Shown piece by piece: positions 39,996 through 60,878 of a DNA stretch of 64,000 nucleotides (within the stretch, counting starts at the first letter, position 1; each line of letters begins with the position of its first letter). The notes under the pieces are model-generated. The model worked only from the letters and a program-made list of their open reading frames with translations, was not told the origin of the DNA and did no database searches. Position numbers and translations under genes: made by a program. The stretch is from Muraenolepis orangiensis. Its lineage: Eukaryota; Chordata; Actinopteri; Gadiformes; Muraenolepididae. The DNA is taken from positions 25,588,237 through 25,652,236 of the forward strand of contig CM051001.1 in the NCBI GenBank assembly GCA_027704905.1, in the 5' to 3' direction.

Positions 39996-40040
39996 CCAAT
40001 GGGAGCTCTGGGTTGGGGCTACGTAGCGGCCGCTGATTGG
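39996..40040 (-). promoter_or_regulatory. CCAAT boxes upstream of hnRNP A0 gene 1
   Basis: CCAAT on the minus strand at 40036-40040 (GACCAATCAG context) and an inverted one at 39996-40000, 70-115 bp upstream of the start codon in GC-rich DNA. No TATA box is seen. Confidence 0.55.
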
Positions 40041-40104
40041 TCAAGTCAAACTGGCCTCCACCCACACGAGCGTCGCGAGACAAAATGGCCCCGAGACTGC
40101 ACAA

Positions 40105-41375
40105 ATCACTACATTAGAAAATATTATACTATATTGGATCCAATACATTATCAAATATATTATACTACATTCGATCAAACATGATTGTATGAAATATGTT
40201 ATACTGTATAAGATCAAATGCATTATACAGTATATTACACTATAATTTGTCAAATATAAATGTGAGCAATATTTGATCATTCTATTATGTATTTGTTATG
40301 CTATATTGGATCAAATGACGCAAGATTCAACATATTTTTATCAATTAATATTTTGTAGGATTACTTATTATTGAACATACATTACACCTACATCTCTGCA
40401 GGCATAGGGCAGTTTACTCTTATACAGCTTTACTTATTATTAGAGTTCATTATTAAACAGCTTTAATTCTAATTAAAGTTTACTCTTATACAGCTTTTAA
40501 ATGCTTGTTGCACAATTCAACACTTATATTCCACCTTGGTTATTTTTATTGTGTAGTCTTTTTCTACCATTGTTTTTACAAAATTCATACTGCGGGGGGA
40601 ATGGGGAGTAAGCGTTCCATTGTACTTAATAAGAATCTTGAAACTTCTAATCAGTTTACTATATACAGTTTTACTTCAAATTAGTGTTATTCTATAGCTT
40701 TCCTTCCTATAATTACTTCCATAGCTTTACTGTTGTTGTAAATCCTTGGTGTATTTTCATAGCATTGTTATATAGCTTTATTTGCCTTTAATCCAGTGTA
40801 CTTTCACAGCTTTACTTCCCTTGTTTATCAAATACAGGTTACCTTGTAACCCGTGTGTAATTCTATAGCATCTGTAGTGTACTTTATAGATTTGTGTTGT
40901 ATCAGTGTACTTCTAGTTTAATTTGTGTTGTATCCAGTATTCATTACATTGGTACCAGTTTGCCAAGTTGAGCGGTGGCACTAATACATTACAGCGTACC
41001 AGACTGAGTATGTTGTGCATCCAATCATATAGGTAAATGAACACAGTAAAGTGTCATTTTGAAAGTGATATGGCTCACCATTGGTTAGAAATATCATTAA
41101 ATGTGGCCTGAAGCTGACTAAACTTTGTAATACTGGGAGAAATCAAGCAGTAGAAAATGTACCAATATTATATTATTGGATTTAATGTTTAGCCCTAACC
41201 TTTTGCCAAACCCTACCAATGTTGCACTCATGCTTTATGTACAGCAAAAACAGAAGGCATACCATTAATTTGACTTTTTACATAGTGGTGGACGGTGCCT
41301 TGTGGTGGTAAACGACAAGTTTTATTATAGTGTTACATAATAATGTTACATAATAAGAAGTACAAAGAGATATAA
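40105..41375. other. Intergenic between the two hnRNP A0 genes
   Basis: AT-rich. A LINE 3'-tail copy (plus) at about 40490-40640 with GCGGGGGGAATGGGGAGTAA. No gene is recognised. Confidence 0.6.
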
Positions 41376-41379
41376 AACA

Positions 41380-41468
41380 TTTATTTCATTCTGTGTGAAA
41401 CTTAACATACTGGGTATAAAATAATGACATTCAGCTGTGTTCCCGTTAAGAAACGCGGCATCGTCTTC
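41380..41468 (-). other. Candidate terminal 3'UTR exon of hnRNP A0 gene 2
   Basis: The minus strand has an acceptor (TTAATTCTTTTACAG, AG at 41469-41470) followed by an exon-like stretch that ends with an AATAAA signal (41380-41385). A matching donor, CACAG|GTAGGAA at 42996-42997, lies 144 bases past the stop codon of gene 2. Together they suggest a 3'UTR intron of about 1.5 kb. No transcript evidence is available. Confidence 0.4.
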
Positions 41469-42689
41469 CTGTAAAAGAATTAAACTCTTGTAAACACCTG
41501 AAGATACAGTAACTTGACCAACGTTATACTCTGACTGGATACACTTATGGCCAACTTCCAGCCCTACTGTGCATCATTACACCTGGGACCAAGTTTACAT
41601 CTGTATCCTTGAATGATAATCAAATTATATCAAATAAAGTCTGAAAGCTGTACACTACATTCTAAAATATGGTATTTGCTAGTTATTCCAGCTGCCATCA
41701 TGTATGATCACCTGTGCTGGAAGAGGACCAATCACAACGTGGCGGGCCGGCATCCACCTGGCGACCCCATCCATAAGTTACCTTAACCACCTTGAGGACG
41801 AGAGAAAACAGAATGAGAAACAGGACATTTAACAGTTGAGATGATCCCACAGTAGAAGAGCAAATGACTCATTTAATCTAGAAAAAGGGCGCCGCCACAT
41901 ATCCGTTAAGCTACATCAGTTGTGTGCCATCAAGAAAACCAAAAGGGTACAGCAACACTGTGAGAACATGTTTACATACCTAGTTTGCTGGAAGTGGTAT
42001 CCTAAAGATATTTCAGTCCTACTGGTAATCAACAGGGTTCCTCATCGGCCTATAAACAAAGTGCTACGGCTAGCTTGGCTGCTTAGCCTACAGGGTAACA
42101 GTAAGAAGACCTAAATATAGGAATAATCAAAGATAAACAACACAGCCCTCAGATCCACATAGAAAATAAGTCAAACGAGGAATAAAACAATGGCAAAAAC
42201 CCTACAGAGCCTCCATGCATGGGCTGTGGGTATACAAGTCACCCACCTGCGGTAGATCTAACATTAGGGAACTAATGTTGTCTGTAATGGTCTACCTGTG
42301 AAACAACTTGAGGCATCCTGGTTAAATAAGTAAAATAAACTAACTAAGTTTGCACAACTTTTTTATTTAAAATGAACATACATAGGCATACCAAAATGTT
42401 CGAACAATAATTGGTTTGATCTCAAGACATTAAAGTATACAATATACATGACAAAAATAATGGAAGGGAGTGTATAATATGATCAATGAACTTCGGAAAA
42501 GTCCACACATTATCACTACAAACTACTCTTAAAATACAAAAAAAAGGAATCGGGATTTTACAACAAACAGTCCTAACCCTACGTAGGATAAAAATAATGA
42601 GTGCACGCAAATAAAAAAAGTATATCCAACTTAACGACAGCTACACGCCCTCCAAGTATAACGGAGTACTACAAGTAGTATTGAACATA

Positions 42690-42960
42690 AGAGTCCTAGA
42701 AGTACTGCGTCCTAGTAGTATTCACATAAGTGTACCGCATCCTAGTAGAATTGAGTCCTAGTAGAATCGAGTCCTAGAAGAATCGAGTCCTAGAAGAATC
42801 GAGTCCTAGAAGAATCGAGTCCTAGAAGTATCGAGTCCTAGAAGTATCGAGTCCTAGAAGTATCGAGTCCTAGAAGTATTGAGTCCTAGAAGTATTGAGT
42901 CCTAGAAGTATTGAGTCCTAGAAGTATTGAGTCCTAGAAGTATTGAGTCCTAGTAGAAGT
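42690..42960. repeat. 15-bp minisatellite, about 16 copies
   Basis: Units of GAGTCCTAGAAGTAT and variants (atcgag/attgag; gaagaa/gaagta), starting about 40 bp from the candidate 3'UTR donor at 42997. Confidence 0.95.
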
Positions 42961-43141
42961 ACGGCAAAGCAGGCTTTCAGGGAAGTGGTCTTCCTACCTG
43001 TGACATTGGTCTTCATTTTGATTCGGAGTCACCGTGTTTCTGCTGGACTTAACGGACAAAGCCCTGACTGAACCGGAGGGGAGGCGGAGGGTGTGCGGAC
43101 AGTCTGGCGGAGGGTGTGTGGACAGTCTCTGGGTTGCAGCT

Positions 43142-44077
43142 CTAATAACCTCCGCCGTAGCCGCCTCTCTGGTATCCGCCCCCGCGAGTGTAGGGCGCCG
43201 CGGTGCGCTGCGCTCCGTAGCTGGGAGCGGCGCCCTTCATCGGGCCGTAACCGGAGGGCTGCTGGTTGTATCCGCTGCCGAAGTCACTGTAGCCGTTCCC
43301 GCCGCCGTATCCGCACATCTGCTCTCCGTATCCACCGCCGCCGTAGCCACCATTATAGCCGCCGCCATAGCCGCCACTATAGCCTCCGCCGTAGCCTCCA
43401 CTATAGCCTCCGCCATAGCCCCCATCGCTGCCTTCGTAGCCGCTGTAGCCTCCCCCCCGGCCGAAGCCATTTTGATTCCCCCTCAACCCCCTCATTCCTC
43501 CGCGGCCTCTCATCCTGCCTCCACTCTTATTAGCGGCGTCGATCTCCTGCTTGGTCAGGGCCTTCTTCACCTCCACCTTGTGGCCCAGGATGATGTGGTA
43601 CTTCACCACCACGGATTTGTCGGCTGAGTCGTTGTCGGTGAAGTGAACAAAGCCAAAACCTCGCTTCTTCCCAGTGGCCTTCTCGGAGATCACTTCGGCC
43701 TTCTCGATTTCACCGTAGCGGGAGAAGTACTCGGTCAGAGTCTCCTCCTCGATGTCGTCTTTCAAACCGCCGACGAAGATCTTCTTGACCTTGGCCAGGG
43801 CCTCCGGGTTGTTGGAGTCCTCACGGGCCATGGCCCTCTTCAGCTCCGCCTGCGTCCCGTCGATCACATGCGGCCTGGCGGCCATGGCGGTGTCCGCCTC
43901 CTCGGCGGAGGAGAAGGTGACGAAGCCGAAACAGCGGGATCTTTGGAGCTGCTTGTTGACCACCACCACACAATCCGTCAGCGTCCCGAACTGCTCGAAG
44001 TGTTTACGGAGCCCGTCGTCATCGGTGTCCACGTTGAGCCCTCCGACGAACAATTTACAGAGTTGGTCGGCCGCCAT
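43142..44077 (-). CDS. hnrnpa0: hnRNP A0-like RNA-binding protein, gene 2 (single exon)
   Basis: 311 aa, intronless. RRM1 KLFVGGLNVDTDDDGLRKHF and RCFGFVTF; RRM2 KIFVGGL and RGFGFVHF; then RGG-type (MRGRGGMRGLRG) and a GGYGGGYSGG low-complexity tail ending YGGGY. Start at ATGGCGGCC in a strong context. Shares the DCVVVVN, AARPHVIDG and KVEVKKALTKQE blocks with gene 1, so the two are tandem duplicates. Role as for hnRNP A0: binding AU-rich RNA and mRNP packaging. It differs from gene 1 in having a TATA-type promoter and a probable 3'UTR intron. Confidence 0.95.
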   Translation of the reverse strand: MAADQLCKLFVGGLNVDTDDDGLRKHFEQFGTLTDCVVVVNKQLQRSRCFGFVTFSSAEEADTAMAARPHVIDGTQAELKRAMAREDSNNPEALAKVKKIFVGGLKDDIEEETLTEYFSRYGEIEKAEVISEKATGKKRGFGFVHFTDNDSADKSVVVKYHIILGHKVEVKKALTKQEIDAANKSGGRMRGRGGMRGLRGNQNGFGRGGGYSGYEGSDGGYGGGYSGGYGGGYSGGYGGGYNGGYGGGGYGEQMCGYGGGNGYSDFGSGYNQQPSGYGPMKGAAPSYGAQRTAAPYTRGGGYQRGGYGGGY

Positions 44078-44161
44078 CTTAAGACAATAAGGACTAGGAG
44101 TTAGCGTAAAGGCGTTAACAACACAAAAGACTTCTCTACACCAGGAGGGGGGAGGCGCTCC

Positions 44162-44169
44162 TTTTTATA
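44162..44169 (-). promoter_or_regulatory. TATA box of hnRNP A0 gene 2
   Basis: TATAAAAA on the minus strand about 85 bp upstream of the start codon. Upstream of it, GTGACGTAG/CACGTGACC-type CRE/E-box motifs occur at 44188-44216. Confidence 0.6.
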
Positions 44170-44219
44170 CAGCAGGAGTGACGACACGGTGACGTAGGGT
44201 CACGTAAGGTCACGTGTTC

Positions 44220-44501
44220 TCTGCCAAATCACGTCGTTAGACTCCACACGTTCTTTATATAGTATTCAATATATTTACGTAATTCAATCAAGTATTGACC
44301 TAATTTAATCATGTATTACTTAATTTAATCATGTATTGAAGTATTCACCTAATTTAATCACCAGTAATCATTTAATCATGTATTAACCTATTCATCCAAC
44401 AGTCGTGCATTAAAGTGCTAGTTAATGCATTGTATTAATGAACTCGTCCCTCTGTTCAGTACTTTAATCTAGCATATGTAAGTGCAGTGTATTTTATTAA
44501 A

Positions 44502-44591
<90 letters not shown>

Positions 44592-45400
44592 ATATACAAA
44601 TAGATAACACATAGAAGGCCCAGAGTTTATGAAGTACAATCGTATGTTATTTGCATGTAATGTAAGTGTAAGCTCTGACACGATGAGATTAGGATGATAT
44701 GAAGGACCATAAAACTATGGGGTTGAGTGTTTGTAGCCCAGCCTGTACAGGCTTTATGGGGCTTACCTTCACTTGCAGGTTGGGTTGGTCTATATCTATT
44801 TTAACCAAAACAATCAAACACATTCCAATTAATGATTCGTCACTCAAGGTAAATGGTACTAAAACGGGAGTGAACGTTTGCAATACAAAATGAAAACACC
44901 GTTAGTTCTATATAAGGTTAGCGGATAGTTTCTATAGGGTAAGACAGGGTTACTATACCCTACTTTATAAGGACATTATAACTATAATATATGGAACTAT
45001 ACCCTTCTATATAAGGTAATTACTACTGTAATATATGGTACTATATAAGGTTATTACTACTGAAATATATGGTATAGTATTATATTGGACTATACCCTGC
45101 TATAAAGGGTTATTACTACTGTAATATAGGTACTATGCCATACAGAAAGCATGACAAGAAAAATAAAAAAAGATAGAACCACCATGGATGTATAACAGGT
45201 GTGGGTGTGTTAGGTTACATATATGTATCATTATAAACTACTCTTAATTGTACCTGCCAAGTATTTACTTATGACAATGAAATGAACACATCTAACGAGG
45301 CAACCAACTGAGGTTTAGATATTGATGTAAATATCCATTTAAATCTAATATATACCATTTTTACACATTTTAAGTAAAAAAAAGAAAGAAATAGAACTAG
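44220..45400. other. Intergenic, AT-rich with one (TG)n
   Basis: (TG)n at 44505-44584, about 40 units. 44930-45130 has a degenerate repeat with CTATATAAGGTTATTACTAC. No gene is recognised. Confidence 0.7.
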
Positions 45401-45417
45401 TGTAAACACAATTCATC

Positions 45418-45423
45418 TTTATT
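45418..45423 (-). terminator. maea poly(A) signal
   Basis: AATAAA on the minus strand, about 405 bp past the maea stop codon, in a context (CAATAAAGATG) typical of vertebrate 3' ends. Confidence 0.6.
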
Positions 45424-45827
45424 GTAATGTTTGTCAAAAAGGAACTCGAAGACATTCTGAATATTGAAAGGTCTCTAAAATGAATGGACTAAAGGAAGAC
45501 CACAGGGCTGAGGATATGAAGTACGTGTTGACTTTACAAACTTCTTCCTTATAACCCTTCATCTGTACACATGTTAGATGCTAATCTAATATTTACATTT
45601 CTTCTCAAAAGGAAAGCGCCGCTTCACAGTTTCTGGCTGACCTCCATTTTCCATTTCTAAATAACTTCCCACAAAATGGCAACAATGCTAACATTTGGTA
45701 GGATGAGCAACGGTTGGTCTTTCTGTTATTTTGTTCTGTGTTGTCGTCCGGTACATGCTAGCCACAGAGGGGACAGGCTAGCCACGTGTCTGTTGAGGAG
45801 CTGTCCAATCACAGCAGTACTTTGAGA

Positions 45828-57376
<11,549 letters not shown>

Positions 57377-57623
57377 CTTGGGACTCTGTTCCTTTACTGT
57401 TAATGTTGACTCACTACTGCCAACTAGTGGACTAAATACTGCCACCTAGTGAACTAGTTTACTACTGCCGCCTAGTGGACTATTTTACTACTGCCGAAAT
57501 AACTAGGTATTAAATGAAAAGGTAAACGTAGTAATTAAATTAGGCAGGCTTAGTGTTATTGGTTTATTGGTCGTTTTTTAATGTTTTTTATGTCATTCCG
57601 ATTTTTTCTTTCTTTCTCCACAG

Positions 57624-57720
57624 GACAGGGGGCGGTCAGAGGACGGAGGAAAGTGGGTACTGTTATTGTTTATATTTAAGTCCACAGAGGAAGCTACCAT
57701 GGAGCAGCCCGAGGGGCCAG
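57624..57720 (+). other. Candidate plus-strand exon with start codon
   Basis: An acceptor-like CTTTCTTTCTCCACAG precedes 57624. An ATG in strong context (CTACCATGG) at 57699 opens MEQPEGP, and the stretch ends CAG|GTGAGG at 57720. It would be the first coding exon of a gene running away from maea, but no further plus-strand exon was recognised in the window. It could equally be the founder of the adjacent array. Confidence 0.25.
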
Positions 57721-58768
57721 GTGAGGGCCGGAGGGGCCAGGTGAGGGCAGTAGAGGCCAGGTGAGGGCCGGGGGGGCCAGGTGAGGGTCTGAGGGGCCAG
57801 GTGAGTGCCGGAGGGGCCATGTGAGGGCCGGAGGGGCCAGGTGAGGGCCAGGTGAGGGCCTGAGAGGCCATGTGAGGGCCGAAGGGGCCAGGTGAGGGCC
57901 AGGTGAGGGGCCAGGTGAGGGCCGGAGGGGCCATGTGAGGGCCGGAGGGGCCAGGTGAGGGCCTGAGGGGCCAGGTGAGGGCTGAAGGGGCCAGGTGAGG
58001 GCCCGAGGGGCCAGGTGAGGGCCCGAGGGGCCAGGTGAGGGCTGAAGGGGCCAGGTGAGGGCCTGAGGGGCCATGTGAGGGACGGAGGGGCCAGGTGAGG
58101 GCCAGATGAGGGCCTGAGGGGCCAGGCAAGGGCCTGAGGGGTCAGGTGAGGGCCAGGTGAGGGCCTGAGGGGCCATGTGAGGGCCGGAGGGGCCAGGAGA
58201 GGGCCTGAGGGTCCAGGTGAGGATCTGAGGGGCCAGGTGAGGGCCCGAGGGGCCAGGTGAGGGTCTGAGAGGCCATGTGAGGGCCGAAGGGGCCAGGTGA
58301 GGGCCAGGTGAGGGCCGGAGGGGCCATGTGAGGGCCGGAGGGGCCATGTGAGGGCCTGAGGGGCCAGGTGAGGGCTGAAGGGGCCAGGTGAGGGCCCGAG
58401 GGGCCAGGTGAGGGCCCGAGGGGCCAGGTGAGGGCTGAAGGGGCCAGGTGAGGGCCTGAGGGGCCATGTGAGGGACGGAGGGGCCAGGTGAGGGCCAGAT
58501 GAGGGCCTGAGGGGCCAGGCAAGGGCCTGAGGGGTCAGGTGAGGGCCAGGTGAGGGCCTGAGGGGCCATGTGAGGATCTGAGGGGCCAGGTGAGGGCCTG
58601 AGGGGCCAGGTGAGGGCCCGAGGGGCCAGGTGAGGGCCGGAGGGGCCAGGTGAGGGCGGAGGGGCCAGATGAGGGTTGGAGGGGCCAGATGAGGGCCTGA
58701 GGGGCCAGGTGAGGGTTTGAGGGGCCAGGTGAGGGTTTGAGGGGCCAGGTGAGGGCCGGAGGGGCCAG
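57711..58768. repeat. 20-bp GC-rich minisatellite, about 53 copies
   Basis: Unit AGGGGCCAGGTGAGGGCC plus two variable bases. Nearly every unit contains CAG|GTGAGG, a consensus 5' splice site on the plus strand. A higher-order period of about 393 bp is visible: the block from GGGACGGAGGGG at 58079 recurs at 58472. Confidence 0.95.
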
Positions 58769-58789
58769 ATGAGAAAAAAGTGAGATAAA

Positions 58790-59540
58790 ACATTAGTAAT
58801 ATTATCTAGTAGTAGTATAGTGTGGTATAGTAGTATTATCTAGTAGTAGTATAGTATAGTGTGGTATAGTAGTATTATCTAGTAGTAGTATTATCTAGTA
58901 GTAGTATTATTAGTAGTATAGTGTGGTATAGTAGTATTATCTAGTAGTATTAGTATAGTGTGGTATAGTAGTATTATCTATAAGTAGTATTATTAGTAGT
59001 ATTATCTAGTAGTATAGTGTGTTATAGTAGTATTATATAGTAGTAGTATAGTATAGTGTGGTATAGTAGTATTATCTAGTAGTAGTATTACCTAGGAGTA
59101 GTATTATTAGTAGTATTATCTAGTAGTAGTAGTATAGTGTGGTATAGTAGTATTATCTAGTAGAAGTAGTATAGTGTGGTATAGTAGTATTATCTAGTAG
59201 TATAGTATAGTGTGGTATAGTAGTATTATCTAGTAGTAGTATAGTGTAGTATAGTAGTATTATCTAGTAGTAGTATAGTATAGTGTGGTATAGTAGTGTT
59301 ATCTAGTAGAAGTATTATTAGTAGTAGTATAGTAGTGTGGTATAGTAAGACTGTAGAAGCTATCTCTAAGCCTATTTGTACGGCACTTGATACTGCGGTA
59401 TCGCCTGCCTGACGGTAAAAGTGAGTATTAGTATTAGTATAGTGTGGTATAGTAGTATAATCTAGAAGTAGTACTATATGTAGTATTATCTAGTAGTAGT
59501 ATTATCTAGGAGTAGTATTATAAGTAGTATTATCTCTACC
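58790..59540. repeat. AT-rich minisatellite (TAGTATTATCTAG)
   Basis: Irregular units of GTGTGGTATAGTAGTATTAT and CTAGTAGTAGTATAGT; about 750 bp, interrupted at 59347-59420 by unrelated sequence that includes a possible LINE/SINE scrap. Confidence 0.92.
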
Positions 59541-59596
59541 ACACTATACTTCCTTACAACAGACAAACCAACAGCCAATTCTCCAACCGTTATCAC

Positions 59597-59602
59597 TTTA
59601 TT
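59597..59602 (-). terminator. Candidate cxcl14 poly(A) signal
   Basis: AATAAA on the minus strand, about 1.28 kb past the cxcl14 stop. A long 3'UTR is usual for CXCL14. The interval contains an approximately 20-bp repeat (GGGTCTTGATGTAGGGTCA, 60240-60360) and a 47-bp repeat (CTCTTGTGTACATATTAACG, 60515-60670). Confidence 0.4.
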
Positions 59603-60878
59603 GTTTTTGAGTACAACACAGACTTTAAGAATATGGATGTACCATGTACCACATACTAGATAAGCTACTAACATCTATTCTGGTCTATTTACAACAACTT
59701 TATTAATATATTTAGACATCATATTTTTTTTAAAACAGTGATGCACATTATTGAAAAGTAAAGAAAATATGTAGTTTTAAATATCTTACTGCATATATAT
59801 TGTGAAATCTATATCTATAGAAATATAAACACTAGACACATTTCACAGACTAGTGTAGAAACAGCGTGGTTAACGTGGTTGATTGGAATAATTAAGTAAG
59901 ATATGCTATGCATGCGTTTACAACAAGTCAATATTTTAAGGTGTTGTGCAACATAATACATTTCAATATTTATTATATAAATGTCTCGTTACAACATCAC
60001 ATGAATCATGTTAAGAGTGCAATATTCTGTTCTGTCTTCAATTCTGTTGAAGAATATATATATTTTTTTAACGTAATTATTAACACATTTTAAGAACAAT
60101 TACAGAACATTGATTCAAACTTTTCTATTTTCTGGACACTTGTTTCCTAACTCTTGGTTATCTGTGATAGTCCTGGACACACACCACACACACACACATA
60201 CACATATAAACACACACACACACATACACAGTGGGTGGGTTAGGGTCATGATGTAGGGTCAGGGTCTTGATGTAGGGTCAGGGTCTTGATGTAGAATCAG
60301 GGTCTTGATGTAGGGTCAGGGTATTGATGTAGGGTCAGGGTCTTTATGTAAGGTTAGGGTTCACTACTCAGATGGACCACTGTATTTACAGTTAGTTGCA
60401 ATACACCAACCACATTTGTCAGCAGTAGATTTTACAATTAGCAACATCTTTTCCACATAAAGAAATTGAGTTTAATATATTGGAGCAGAATTCCCTTTCT
60501 GGATTTCGGAAACACTACCCTCTTGTGTACATATTAACGTGATGTGGAAACACTATACTTCCCTCTTGTGTACATATTAACGTGATGTGGAAACACTATA
60601 CTGCTCTCTTGTGTACATATTAACGTGATGTGGAAACACTATACTGCCCTCTTGTGTACATATTAACGTGCCATAATGCAAAACTGCAAATCCAGCTTAT
60701 GAGTCTAACGTTAGGGTCTTGATGTAGGGTTAAGGTCTTTATGTAGGGTTAAGGTCTTGATGTAGGGTGTTGATATAGGATTAAGGTCAAATTATATGTG
60801 TTGTACGTCACAGAAAACAAGCCTATGGTTGTTCCAAGTATTGTAGTATCGTAGTGGTGTTGTAGTGTTGATGATGCT

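Noticed and set aside
57663..58793. Minus-strand frame of 376 codons (and two other long frames) rich in GPSGPHLAP
   Set aside because: Translation of the 20-bp minisatellite. Because 20 is not a multiple of 3 the frames rotate but stay open; there is no gene-like start or flanking conservation.
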